From NCBI RefSeq assembly GCF_900114995.1, contig NZ_FOUX01000003.1:124001-188000 (forward strand): DNA of 64,000 nt, read 5' to 3'. Of the stretch, positions 1 to 7,141 are shown in pieces. The number at the start of each line of letters is the position of its first letter. Positions within the stretch are counted from its first letter, which is position 1. This stretch comes from Chitinophaga sp. YR627. GTDB taxonomy: Bacteria; Bacteroidota; Bacteroidia; Chitinophagales; Chitinophagaceae. The notes under the pieces were generated by a model, which made no database searches, was not told the DNA's origin, and saw only the letters and a list, made by a program, of their open reading frames with translations. The position numbers and the translations under genes are program-made.

Positions 1-434
1 CTAGCATGGGTAAAGGCAAACTGATAGATGAGATCTTCGGCGAGAAATGTGAGCACCACTATGTACAGCCGACCTTCATCACCGATTATCCGGTGGAAAT
101 GAGTCCGCTGACCAAAAAGCACCGTAGCAAAGAAGGTCTGGTAGAACGTTTTGAACTGATGGTAAACGGTAAAGAGCTGGCAAATGCCTACAGTGAGCTG
201 AACGACCCGATCGATCAGCGCGCCCGCTTTGAAGATCAGGTGAAACTGATGGAACGTGGTGATGACGAAGCGATGTATATCGACTACGACTTCCTGCGTG
301 CACTGGAATACGGCATGCCGCCAACCTCCGGTATCGGTATTGGTATTGACCGTCTGACCATGATCATGACCAATCAGCCATCCATCCAGGATGTCCTGTT
401 CTTCCCTCAGATGAAACCTGAGAAAACAGCATAA
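1..434 (+). CDS. lysS: Lysyl-tRNA synthetase, C-terminal part (5' end outside window)
   Basis: Class II lysyl-tRNA synthetase, which charges tRNA-Lys in the cytoplasm. The reading frame is open to the first base of the window, so the gene is cut by the window edge and the ATG at position 6 is internal. What remains is the end of the catalytic domain. Class II motif 3 is clear (GIGIGIDRLTMIM), with an arginine and aspartate that contact ATP, followed by the usual C-terminus ending in DVLFFPQMKPE. Upstream of it the segment FELMVNGKELANAYSELNDP matches the LysRS active-site region. The gene ends in TAA and is followed by a strong hairpin terminator. Identification is by recognition of these conserved blocks. 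Confidence 0.97.
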   Translation, partial: SMGKGKLIDEIFGEKCEHHYVQPTFITDYPVEMSPLTKKHRSKEGLVERFELMVNGKELANAYSELNDPIDQRARFEDQVKLMERGDDEAMYIDYDFLRALEYGMPPTSGIGIGIDRLTMIMTNQPSIQDVLFFPQMKPEKTA

Positions 435-480
435 TACTTTGATTACAACGTAGCCGGCTTCCGGTTACTGACAATACCCA

Positions 481-515
481 CGGGGCGTTCTCTTTAGCAG
501 GGAACGCCCCGTTTT
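481..515 (+). terminator. Rho-independent terminator after lysS
   Basis: A perfect 10-bp stem (CGGGGCGTTC at 481-490 pairing with 502-511) is followed by a short T-run. It lies 47 bp after the lysS stop codon. Confidence 0.85.
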
Positions 516-571
516 ACATAAAGACCTGCTTAACCCCGCATCAAGTCCACCTCATCTCCGTTTCTAATTCA

Positions 572-601
572 TTGTCAATATATTACATTGCCCTACCTTT
601 G
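572..601 (+). promoter_or_regulatory. Bacteroidota-type promoter for the DoxX-like gene
   Basis: TTG at 572-574, a 19-base spacer, then TACCTTTG at 594-601. This is an exact match to the Bacteroidota consensus TTG-N19-TAnnTTTG. The predicted start is about 10 bp before the ATG at 619, which implies a very short leader and supports that start codon. Confidence 0.75.
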
Positions 602-618
602 ACCTAAACCCAAACGGT

Positions 619-969
619 ATGAAAGCACTCATTCCTACCAGGATCGCCGTTATCCTCTACGGCATCGTAATGGCATTATTTGGCCTGATCCACTTTGTAC
701 ATGCTGATATCATGGTAGCGGCAGTCCCCATCCCCGGAGGGAAGATCTGGTTATATGTCACCGGACTGGCATTGCTAATGGCAGGTATTGCCTTCATTAT
801 CAACCGTTATGTCAGGCTGGCCGGTTACCTGCTGGCATTTTATATCTTTCTGGTCATCCTGCTGGTACATACACCACATGCATTTGAAGACCTGACCTCA
901 CTGACCATGTTCATGAAAGATGTGGGACTACTCGCTGGCGCGATCGTAGCAGGCAATACCGGAAAATAG
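619..969 (+). CDS. DoxX-like four-helix inner-membrane protein
   Basis: A small (116 residue), very hydrophobic protein with four predicted membrane helices, at about residues 8-30, 44-62, 68-85 and 98-112. The pattern (YGIVMALFGLIHFVH, then a Gly-rich second helix and a short polar loop) resembles DoxX/DoxD-like membrane proteins of Bacteroidota. Their role is poorly defined; some are linked to redox or quinone chemistry. It stands alone between the lysS terminator and the peptidase gene, behind its own canonical promoter. Family assignment is from overall topology and a few conserved residues, so function remains open. Confidence 0.65.
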   Translation: MKALIPTRIAVILYGIVMALFGLIHFVHADIMVAAVPIPGGKIWLYVTGLALLMAGIAFIINRYVRLAGYLLAFYIFLVILLVHTPHAFEDLTSLTMFMKDVGLLAGAIVAGNTGK

Positions 970-1000
970 CTGCTTTGCTCCTTCCATCCGTAATTTCAGA

Positions 1001-1029
1001 TTGAGCTTTTCTTTATTTAATTATTTTAG
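1001..1029 (+). promoter_or_regulatory. Possible promoter for the DPP-IV-like peptidase
   Basis: TTG at 1001-1003, an 18-base spacer and TATTTTAG at 1022-1029. The -7 element has one mismatch to TAnnTTTG. Its position, 27 bp before the ATG, is suitable. Confidence 0.4.
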
Positions 1030-1055
1030 CTGTTTCTTACAACAATAGCTAAACT

Positions 1056-3185
1056 ATGCATACAACACGTTACGGGTCAGTGTGTTTCACCGCACTGAGC
1101 CTGCTCTGTCTGAGTCTGCAGGCACAGGACAAAAAAGATCTTACGTTCCGGCAGATATTCAAAGGAGAGGCAACCGGCCTTTATCAACCACTACCAAATA
1201 TCAAAGGATGGGCAGATGACACCCATTACATCCAGTACCGTACAGAAGGAGGCGCTTCAAAAGCATGGAAAGTAGATGCTGCCACCGGTAAATCCGAACC
1301 CTATATAACACCTCCGGAAGGCGCCACTGTGGAAGTACGTAACAATGACGTGGTCTATACCTCTCCGGAAGGACAGCAATCACAACTTACCAGCGATACC
1401 GCACAGGAGAAAAACCCTACACTCTCTCCTGATGGTAAATATGTAGCCTTCACCCGTGGCAATGACCTGTATGCGGTAGAGATCAGTACTAAAAAAGAGA
1501 TCAGATATACGACTGACGGTTCTGACGTCATTTATAACGGCTGGGCATCCTGGGTATACTATGAGGAGATCCTGGGCCGCGCTTCCAGATACCGTGCTTT
1601 CTGGTGGAGCCCGGACAGCCGCTATATCGCCTATATGCGCTTTGATGACTCCAAAGTGCCTGTATTCCCGATCTATAGTGAAAAGGGCCAGCACGGTTAC
1701 CTGGAAAACACCCGTTACCCTAAAGCCGGTGATACCAACCCTGCTGTCAAAATAGGTACCGTACCTGTTGGCGGCGGCGCTACACTCTGGTCTGACTTCA
1801 ATGAAAATGAAGACCAGTACTTTGGCGCCCCATTCTTTACACCGGAAGGACGTCTTTGGGTACAGTGGATGAATCGTGGTCAGGATAACCTGAAGATCTA
1901 CGAGATCGATCCGGCTACCGGCAAAAAGAAAGAGATCTATGACGAAAAACAGAAAACCTGGATCGACTGGTATGACGCTATTCCATTCCTGGCAGGCAGC
2001 AAAGGTTTCATCCTGAGAAGCGATAAATCCGGTTGGGCACACCTGTACTGGCACAATATGGATGGTTCGCTGAAAAAGCAGCTGACGGATGGTAACTGGA
2101 CCGTAAAGGATATCCGTTCCATCGATAACAAACAGCAGGTGATCTATTTCACCGCCCGTAAAGAGGCTTCTCCACGTACCGACCTGTACCAGGTAAGTCT
2201 GAAAACAGGCGTTATTACCCGTCTGACCTTTGGCGATTATATGCATACAGTGGATGTGAGTCCGAACGGCAGTTATTTCATCACCACCTATTCCAACCTG
2301 GCTACGCCGCCACGTATGGCCCTGCTGAACAGCAAAGGCAAGGTGATACGCGAACTGGGTGATGCGAAAGGCAGTCAGTTTGATCAATATAACCTGGCAA
2401 CGACCAAATTACAGTATTATAAGACCCGTGACGGCCTGGAATTGCCCATGACGATCACTATGCCATTGCACATGGAACAGGGCAAAAAATACCCTATTCT
2501 GATCAGCATTTATGGCGGTCCCGACGCAGGTACCGTATACGATACCTGGAAGATGCCACTGACTACCCAATGGTGGGCAGAAGAGGGGGTGATTCAGGTA
2601 GCGATCGACAACCGTAGTTCCGGTCAGCTAGGTAAGATGGGTATGAATTACATACACCGTCAGCTGGGTAAACATGAGATTGAGGACTATATGGACGCAG
2701 CTACCTGGCTGAAATCACAGCCATGGGTCGATCCGTCTAAGGTTTGTATGACGGGAGGCAGTTTCGGTGGTTATATGACCTGTATGGCCCTGACCTATGG
2801 TGCGGATGTGTTTACCCATGGAATGGCCAATTTCGCGGTAACAGACTGGAGCTTATATGACAGCCACTATACTGAGCGCTACATGGATACGCCACAGGAA
2901 AACCCTGAAGGCTACCGTATAACATCTCCGGTGACCTATGCGGACCGCTATAAGGGACTGATCCGTATCGTACACGGTACCATGGACGACAACGTACACA
3001 TGCAGAACAGCATTCAGCTGGTGGACAAACTGGAAAACCTGAACAGGCATTTTGAGTTCATGGTATATCCGGGCGAACGTCATGGCTGGAGAAGTATCAA
3101 ATCGCTGCATAGCGATAACGAGGCATACCGCTTTATCTACCGCAACCTCCTGGAGCGTCCTTTCCCTGAGAGCTTCACGAAGTAA
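1056..3185 (+). CDS. Secreted S9 family dipeptidyl peptidase IV-like protease
   Basis: Serine peptidase of family S9B (DPP-IV/DPP-8 type), which removes N-terminal dipeptides, often after proline. Residues 1-24 form a signal peptide (hydrophobic core, cleavage after LQAQ), so the enzyme acts in the periplasm or outside. Residues of about 80-430 fit the eight-bladed beta-propeller (DPPIV_N), with blade-like PDGKYVAF and PDSRYIAYMR segments. The C-terminal alpha/beta-hydrolase domain carries the complete triad: Ser569 in GGSFGGYM, Asp at 644/645 in GTMDDNVH and His676 in GERHGW. The substrate-binding EE pair may be YYEEILGR near residue 170. The length of 709 is normal for the family. It is monocistronic and followed by a terminator. 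Confidence 0.95.
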   Translation: MHTTRYGSVCFTALSLLCLSLQAQDKKDLTFRQIFKGEATGLYQPLPNIKGWADDTHYIQYRTEGGASKAWKVDAATGKSEPYITPPEGATVEVRNNDVVYTSPEGQQSQLTSDTAQEKNPTLSPDGKYVAFTRGNDLYAVEISTKKEIRYTTDGSDVIYNGWASWVYYEEILGRASRYRAFWWSPDSRYIAYMRFDDSKVPVFPIYSEKGQHGYLENTRYPKAGDTNPAVKIGTVPVGGGATLWSDFNENEDQYFGAPFFTPEGRLWVQWMNRGQDNLKIYEIDPATGKKKEIYDEKQKTWIDWYDAIPFLAGSKGFILRSDKSGWAHLYWHNMDGSLKKQLTDGNWTVKDIRSIDNKQQVIYFTARKEASPRTDLYQVSLKTGVITRLTFGDYMHTVDVSPNGSYFITTYSNLATPPRMALLNSKGKVIRELGDAKGSQFDQYNLATTKLQYYKTRDGLELPMTITMPLHMEQGKKYPILISIYGGPDAGTVYDTWKMPLTTQWWAEEGVIQVAIDNRSSGQLGKMGMNYIHRQLGKHEIEDYMDAATWLKSQPWVDPSKVCMTGGSFGGYMTCMALTYGADVFTHGMANFAVTDWSLYDSHYTERYMDTPQENPEGYRITSPVTYADRYKGLIRIVHGTMDDNVHMQNSIQLVDKLENLNRHFEFMVYPGERHGWRSIKSLHSDNEAYRFIYRNLLERPFPESFTK

Positions 3186-3209
3186 TCGCGCTGTAAATAG
3201 CTTTTTATG

Positions 3210-3244
3210 CGGCTGGTCGGATCGTTCTGACCGGCCGTTTTTTA
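3210..3244 (+). terminator. Rho-independent terminator after the peptidase gene
   Basis: CGGCTGGTC (3210-3218) pairs with GACCGGCCG (3229-3237) with one G-U wobble, followed by a run of seven T. It starts 25 bp after the stop codon. Confidence 0.85.
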
Positions 3245-3290
3245 TTTCATGAAAGGGTGAAAAGGGAGGATGAGGTTCAACGCAGGTCTT

Positions 3291-3330
3291 TTTCCGGTGA
3301 ACGTATGAATTTTCCGGTTTAACGTTTTGG
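3291..3330. repeat. Two-copy 20-bp tandem repeat
   Basis: TTTCCGGTGAACGTATGAAT (3291-3310) is followed directly by TTTCCGGTTTAACGTTTTGG (3311-3330). The shared parts are TTTCCGGT and AACGT at the same phase. It may be a pair of protein-binding sites or chance; there is no downstream gene on the plus strand. Confidence 0.35.
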
Positions 3331-3447
3331 ATCCTGAGCAGCTGAAAAGGATTAAAAGCAGGGCATGCTATACGAGATCATCTCTCAGGCAACGTCAGCA
3401 GTAAATATCAGGAAAGAAATAGAAATAGAGGAGGAGTGGGAGTTTCT

Positions 3448-3514
3448 AAAAAAAGAAACGGGGCTGCAAGACTACAGCCCCGAAAAATTTTAACCATATC
3501 TTTATTGAAAAACC
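3448..3514 (-). ncRNA. Small RNA, copy 1 of a three-copy family
   Basis: Predicted minus-strand transcript of about 67 nt. It starts a few bases after the promoter at 3520-3549 and ends in a hairpin (3459-3466 pairing with 3475-3482, 8 bp) followed by a T-rich run (complement of 3448-3458). Its 5' half shares with copies 2 and 3 the blocks CAGGTTTTTCA and GATATGGTTAAAATT, here with a small change between them. The hairpin stem differs in sequence from the other copies but keeps pairing, and the loop keeps the TAGTCTT word. No protein gene follows on this strand before the convergent peptidase gene, so it looks free-standing. Exact ends are inferred. Confidence 0.6.
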
Positions 3515-3519
3515 TGAAC

Positions 3520-3549
3520 CAAAGGTGCGCGTATTTTGCATATAGGCAA
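3520..3549 (-). promoter_or_regulatory. Promoter of small-RNA copy 1
   Basis: Read on the minus strand: TTG (complement of 3547-3549), 19-base spacer, CACCTTTG (complement of 3520-3527). There is one mismatch (C for T) to TTG-N19-TAnnTTTG. Confidence 0.55.
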
Positions 3550-3721
3550 AGCCCATTCTAGTGAATGCTATATTTTAGTTGGGGAACGTATAGAAAAAGA
3601 AGGTGAACGTATAAGGATCTGCGGGTGAAAAAATACCCATTTTCAGGGGGTGTTTTTTATGTTTTTATTGATTATAAGCGTATTAAGCTCAAAAGAAGGG
3701 GGAAAAGGGGCAAAACCGGCT

Positions 3722-3787
3722 TAAAATGTAGAAGGGCGGTAAGAATACCGCCCTTGTAATAATTTTAACCATATCCTATGAAAAACC
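3722..3787 (-). ncRNA. Small RNA, copy 2 of a three-copy family
   Basis: Predicted minus-strand transcript of about 66 nt. It carries the conserved block TTCAGGTTTTTCATAGGATA, then TGGTTAAAATTATT, and ends in a perfect 10-bp hairpin (3732-3741 pairing with 3746-3755, loop TTCT on the transcript). The T-tract after the hairpin is weaker than in the other copies. The stem differs from copy 1 at several paired positions with both sides changed, which supports an RNA structure. It stands about 180 bp after csaA on the same strand, so it could also be made from a longer csaA transcript, but it has its own -7 element. Confidence 0.6.
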
Positions 3788-3792
3788 TGAAC

Positions 3793-3822
3793 CAAAGATA
3801 TAGCAGGCCCTCATGCGGTAAC
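3793..3822 (-). promoter_or_regulatory. Promoter of small-RNA copy 2
   Basis: TATCTTTG (complement of 3793-3800) matches TAnnTTTG exactly. At the -33 position the sequence is GTT instead of TTG, so the upstream element is weak. Confidence 0.5.
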
Positions 3823-3973
3823 CTCCCATTTCCGTGAACGTTATATTTTAGTTCGTAAAATGGTCAGTTTGGATAGGTCAGCCATCATATACTAAATATT
3901 ATCATATTATATTAAAATATAATTGTATTTCTTGTATATATAATAGTGAATATAGTATCAAGCAGTTAGCGAT

Positions 3974-4312
3974 TTACCCGATTTTCAGGCCATTTGCCAC
4001 TGTCTTGTCTGGTTGGAGTAAGATAACCTCCTTCTCATTCCCATAAACGCCCAAAACCAGGCATTCGGAAAAGAAGTTTGCAATCTGCTTTACGGGGAAA
4101 TTAACAACGGCAACGACCTGTTTGCCAATCAGCTCTTTCTGCTGATACAAGGTGGTGATCTGTGCGGAGGAACGTTTAATCCCCAGTTCGGGGCCAAAAT
4201 CTATGGTCAACTGATAGGCAGGGTTCTTGGCTCTGGGAAAATCGGCTACTTCGGTAATTGTTCCTACTCTGATCTCTATTTTTTCAAAATCTGCCCAGTT
4301 GATTGTGTCCAT
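3974..4312 (-). CDS. csaA: CsaA-type tRNA-binding/chaperone-like protein
   Basis: A 112-residue single-domain protein of the tRNA_bind (EMAP II-like OB-fold) family, matching CsaA in length and in its opening (INWADFEKIEIRVGTI). Conserved features include RAKNPAYQLTIDFG, the SSAQIT segment and VVNFPVKQIANFFSECLVLG. CsaA has been reported to act as an export-related chaperone and to bind tRNA-like ligands; the cellular role is not settled. The nearest promoter visible upstream on this strand is that of small-RNA copy 3, whose terminator hairpin lies 37-57 bp before the ATG. Expression may therefore depend on readthrough. It is a separate unit from lptC, which has its own terminator. Confidence 0.85.
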   Translation of the reverse strand: MDTINWADFEKIEIRVGTITEVADFPRAKNPAYQLTIDFGPELGIKRSSAQITTLYQQKELIGKQVVAVVNFPVKQIANFFSECLVLGVYGNEKEVILLQPDKTVANGLKIG

Positions 4313-4341
4313 GGTGCTAAATCTATGAAAATTAACAGAAT

Positions 4342-4398
4342 AAAAAAAGGGCAGGTAAGACTACCGCCCAATAATTTAAACCATATCCTATGAAAAAC
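4342..4398 (-). ncRNA. Small RNA, copy 3 of the family, in the csaA leader position
   Basis: Predicted minus-strand transcript of about 57 nt with the conserved block CAGGTTTTTCATAGGATATG then GTTTAAATTATT. A hairpin (4349-4357 with 4362-4369, one bulged base) is followed by seven T (complement of 4342-4348), a textbook terminator. Loop and inner stem (GGTAGTCTTACC) match copy 2 apart from one base. The csaA ATG lies 30 bp beyond the T-run, and I see no other -7 element between them. This copy may thus act as a leader that controls csaA by termination, or as an independent sRNA with csaA read by leakage. Confidence 0.6.
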
Positions 4399-4403
4399 CT
4401 GCA

Positions 4404-4432
4404 CAAATATATTCCGCTCATAAGTACCACAA
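4404..4432 (-). promoter_or_regulatory. Promoter of small-RNA copy 3 and possibly csaA
   Basis: On the minus strand: TTG (complement of 4430-4432), 18-base spacer, TATATTTG (complement of 4404-4411). The -7 element is exact; the spacer is one base short of the usual 19. Confidence 0.6.
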
Positions 4433-4614
4433 AACCATCATTTGGTGAAAGCCCCCAATTTCCCGTGTGAATGCATCGAAATACAGCATATGTACAACAG
4501 ATGGCTTTAAGTTATTATATCATAAAAAAACCTTCTACTTCCACATACTTAATGGCATGGTTCTTGCGTTTTTACAGAGACAAAATTTTAGGTTAAAAAT
4601 AGGTTAAAGCGAAA

Positions 4615-4647
4615 CGGCCCGACATTGTATCATACAATGTCGGGCCG
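4615..4647 (-). terminator. Terminator after lptC
   Basis: A perfect inverted repeat with 16-bp arms and a one-base centre (4615-4630 and 4632-4647). On the minus strand it is followed by TTTCGCTTT. It lies 29 bp after the lptC stop codon. The remainder of the 363-bp gap from 4313 to 4675 holds only small-RNA copy 3 with its promoter and AT-rich sequence with a doubled TAGGTTAAA word. Confidence 0.8.
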
Positions 4648-4675
4648 TTGTCGTTAAGGCCTGTGAGCCTGTATC

Positions 4676-5230
4676 TTATTGCATCATCGTGCTGTCCTGG
4701 ATCACAAACGGACCACTTGGATGCAGTACTGTATAATCACTAAAATCCTGGTTAGATTCCAGTCCGGTACCATATAATGTGTCAGTTACTGTACTGATAC
4801 GCACCGGTTTGCTGGAAAGGAATTTTTGCTGCTTGGAATCCCAGTTCAATTCTTCACAATCCAGTCTTTCTCCTTTCTTATTGATAACCACTACATGATC
4901 TTTCAGGAAAACGTTCGCGTCATTTTCAAAGTATTTACCATAACGGGCAGTCAGCGTACTCTCAACTCCGAGGGTATCATTGTAAAACAGCACTTTAAGT
5001 CCGGTATTGAATTCCACGAATACCGGCGGCTTCAGATGCCTGAGCATAGTTGGAGCTGTCAGCTTGGCCTTTACACGACCAGTCTGGCTGTACATGGACT
5101 CAATATCCTTGCCTTCCTCTACAGCGGCCAGTTGTTTGTCCATGTTCATAATGGCATTGATGTCATTTTCACAGGCTACTATTGTCAGCAGGGAAAAGAA
5201 CAACGCGATACGCGCTATAATGTTATTCAT
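4676..5230 (-). CDS. lptC: LptC-type LPS export lipoprotein
   Basis: LptC passes lipopolysaccharide from the LptBFG ABC transporter to the periplasmic LptA bridge. This 184-residue form is the Bacteroidota variant. Instead of a membrane helix it starts with a lipoprotein signal (hydrophobic residues 6-19, lipobox TIVAC with Cys20). After that come the LptC beta-jellyroll signatures: a segment ending PPVFVEFNTGLKVLFYND, then LTARYGKYFENDANVFLKDH and LDCEELNWDSKQQKF, repeated strands typical of OstA-like folds. It is downstream of the LON-domain gene on the same strand (88-bp gap), so the two may be co-transcribed. A perfect hairpin terminator follows. Confidence 0.85.
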   Translation of the reverse strand: MNNIIARIALFFSLLTIVACENDINAIMNMDKQLAAVEEGKDIESMYSQTGRVKAKLTAPTMLRHLKPPVFVEFNTGLKVLFYNDTLGVESTLTARYGKYFENDANVFLKDHVVVINKKGERLDCEELNWDSKQQKFLSSKPVRISTVTDTLYGTGLESNQDFSDYTVLHPSGPFVIQDSTMMQ

Positions 5231-5318
5231 AATACTGATTAAAGAATGCCTTTCCGGGCATTTTCGGCCTCAAATGTAGATAATCCCCGGCAAAAGAGGA
5301 ACGAAGCCGGTTTAACGC

Positions 5319-5954
5319 CTATGCTTCTCCCGTGGATAGATTCCTGAAATGTCCGTTCAGCTTGACCCTGTCCTTCAACCTTTCCATTTCCGCCATCAGC
5401 GGGATCACCTTCAGCAAATGACGCTTCAGGTACTCCAGCCGCTGTAATTCCTGGAAAAGATGCAGCAACTCATATTCCTCAGTCAGGGAAAGTCCCACAT
5501 GATGTGCCATGTCATAGGAAGTCAATGCATCCTCTTCTTTCTGGAAGTTCTTGCTGATCTGCAGAATGCTATGTAATTCTCTCATGGCATGCACCACCTG
5601 GGCATGTAAACGCGCATTGCTACTGAACTGATTATCAGGATAACTCACGATGGCGCCTGCAAACATTTTATCGGGGATACTTTTGATCACTTCCAGTATC
5701 CGGAACACTTTAATACCACGTGTCACTACATCCAGCTCTCCGTTGTCATATGTTTTTTCAATCCTGACGATCTCTACCAGTGTTCCGTACTCTGCCACTC
5801 TTCTGTCCACCACAGAAGGAATACCAAAAGGCTTGTTTTCAGCGATACATTCTTTTATAAGCTGTTTATACCTTGGCTCGAAAATGTGCAGATTCAGCTG
5901 TTCGTCCGGGTATAATACAATGCCAAGCGGGAATATGGGAATAAAATTGGTCAT
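5319..5954 (-). CDS. Stand-alone LON substrate-binding domain protein
   Basis: A 211-residue protein made only of the LON N-terminal (substrate-binding) domain, without the AAA+ and protease parts of Lon. The start IPIFPLGIVLYPDEQLNLHIFEPRYKQL is the hallmark (P-L-x-x-V-L-xP-G-x-x-L-x-L-x-I-FEPRY). A central segment YGTLVEIVRIEKTYDNGELD also matches. The last 80 residues are helical, as in the LON domain. In other bacteria such proteins have been proposed as adaptors or quality-control factors; no enzyme activity is expected. It precedes lptC on the minus strand and is divergent from the glycosyltransferase pair. Confidence 0.85.
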   Translation of the reverse strand: MTNFIPIFPLGIVLYPDEQLNLHIFEPRYKQLIKECIAENKPFGIPSVVDRRVAEYGTLVEIVRIEKTYDNGELDVVTRGIKVFRILEVIKSIPDKMFAGAIVSYPDNQFSSNARLHAQVVHAMRELHSILQISKNFQKEEDALTSYDMAHHVGLSLTEEYELLHLFQELQRLEYLKRHLLKVIPLMAEMERLKDRVKLNGHFRNLSTGEA

Positions 5955-6008
5955 ATAACCTAAATTATAGAATTACTCGTTACCAATGAAATATATAAAG
6001 ATGTTATC

Positions 6009-6016
6009 TATATTTG
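6009..6016 (+). promoter_or_regulatory. -7 element upstream of the GT4 pair
   Basis: TATATTTG matches the Bacteroidota -7 consensus, 67 bp before the ATG at 6083. No TTG is found at the expected -33 position, so this is a partial promoter match. Confidence 0.4.
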
Positions 6017-6082
6017 CCCGATATGCTGAAAACCAGGACTATACGGGCCTTAAGACCTTCAGTATCAAGTTAAACTTTTTCC

Positions 6083-7132
6083 ATGCATCATATATTGTTT
6101 GATTGCGAGACAATGAAATATGCCAATACAGGACTCTATGAGTACTGTAAACAGTTTGGACGTGCATTGCTCCGCAACAAAGCTGAAGACGAGAAAATCA
6201 CCTATTATGTTCCTGCCGGTCTGAAAGGTTTCTTCGGAGACGAACACCAGTATATCACGATCAGCAAACTGCACCGTTTGATCATGCCTTCGTTTTCTTA
6301 TCTGGACATCTGGCACACCTCCTTTCAGTCAACCCACTACAGGCCTTCCAATAAGAATATCGGACACATACTTACTATCCACGATCTGAACTTTATTCAT
6401 GAAAAAAAGAATCCTAAAAAAGTGGAATCTTTTCTGAAAAAAGTACAACGGAATATCGACAGCGCTGATCATGTAGTAGCCATCTCAAAATTTGTGCTTG
6501 AAGATATAAAGCGCCATCTTGATCTGCGCAACAAACCTGCCAGCGTTATTTACAATGGAGGTGTGCTGGAAACGTTCCCTGATTTTGATGCACCGGAATA
6601 TCGTCCTCAACGCCCTTTTATCTTTAATATTGGTAGTATCGATGCGAAGAAAAACGCGCATGTGCTGCCTGCTCTTCTGGTAGGTAATGAGTACGAGCTG
6701 GTCATTGCAGGCCCGGTCTTCGACGAAGAATATAAAGCAAAGATCCTGAGCTCTGCTGTACACCACGGTGTAGAAGACCGTGTGAAAGTCATCGGTAGTA
6801 TTTCCAATAAAAGCAGATATTGGTATTACCATCATTGTACCGCATTTGCATTCCCGTCACTGGCAGAAGGTTTTGGTTTGCCGGTAGTCGAAGCCATGAG
6901 TGAAGGCAAACCCTGCTTTCTTTCTGACAGAACAAGTCTGCCGGAAGTAGGAGGGCCATTGAGTTATTATTTCCATGATTTCACAGACACTACCATGCAA
7001 AAAGTCTTCGCAGAAGGTATGGCGCACTTCAATACCACCAGGCCCATCGAAGCGATGAAAGCACATGCAGGATCACTGAACCAGGACAATACTGCCAGGA
7101 ATTATCTGCAGATCTATCGTAGTCTGTACTAA
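6083..7132 (+). CDS. GT4-family glycosyltransferase (first of a tandem pair)
   Basis: A 349-residue retaining GT-B glycosyltransferase of family GT4, which moves a sugar from a nucleotide-sugar donor. The C-terminal donor domain has the EX7E motif in LAEGFGLPVVEAMSEGKP (residues about 257-274). The preceding strand FNIGSIDAKKNAHVLPALL is typical of the hinge and donor fold. The N-terminal acceptor domain holds HILTIHDLNFIHEKK. It probably acts at the inner face of the cytoplasmic membrane on LPS core, O-antigen or capsule. It is followed after 9 bp by a clear paralogue, and the two surely form one transcript. Donor and acceptor cannot be told from sequence. Confidence 0.88.
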   Translation: MHHILFDCETMKYANTGLYEYCKQFGRALLRNKAEDEKITYYVPAGLKGFFGDEHQYITISKLHRLIMPSFSYLDIWHTSFQSTHYRPSNKNIGHILTIHDLNFIHEKKNPKKVESFLKKVQRNIDSADHVVAISKFVLEDIKRHLDLRNKPASVIYNGGVLETFPDFDAPEYRPQRPFIFNIGSIDAKKNAHVLPALLVGNEYELVIAGPVFDEEYKAKILSSAVHHGVEDRVKVIGSISNKSRYWYYHHCTAFAFPSLAEGFGLPVVEAMSEGKPCFLSDRTSLPEVGGPLSYYFHDFTDTTMQKVFAEGMAHFNTTRPIEAMKAHAGSLNQDNTARNYLQIYRSLY

Positions 7133-7141
7133 CTTATTTAT

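Larger units (their letters stand above)
3186..3973. other. 788-bp gene-free stretch holding a terminator, short direct repeats and two small-RNA units
   Basis: No convincing protein gene lies here. From left to right it holds the DPP-IV terminator (3210-3244), a 20-bp direct repeat (3291-3330) and small-RNA copy 1 with its promoter (3448-3549). Then comes a stretch with repeated GAACGTAT words near 3585 and 3603, small-RNA copy 2 with its promoter (3722-3822), and an AT-rich run to the end of csaA. Both RNA units read on the minus strand. Confidence 0.7.

Noticed and set aside
1380..2387. Long minus-strand open frame (335 codons) inside the DPP-IV-like gene
   Set aside because: It lies fully antisense to a gene with an intact catalytic triad, its translation resembles no family, and long antisense frames are common in this codon usage.
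3722..3780. Possible minus-strand peptide starting ATGGTTAAAATT in the RNA units
   Set aside because: In copy 3 the same ATG is followed by GTT TAA, so the frame is not conserved; the units look non-coding.
3483..4465. Short plus-strand frames beginning MKNL (ATGAAAAACCTG) at the three repeat units, as possible conserved peptides
   Set aside because: Only the first few codons agree; copy 1 starts with TTG and the frames diverge at once with different lengths. The conserved part is better explained as the 5' end of the minus-strand RNAs.
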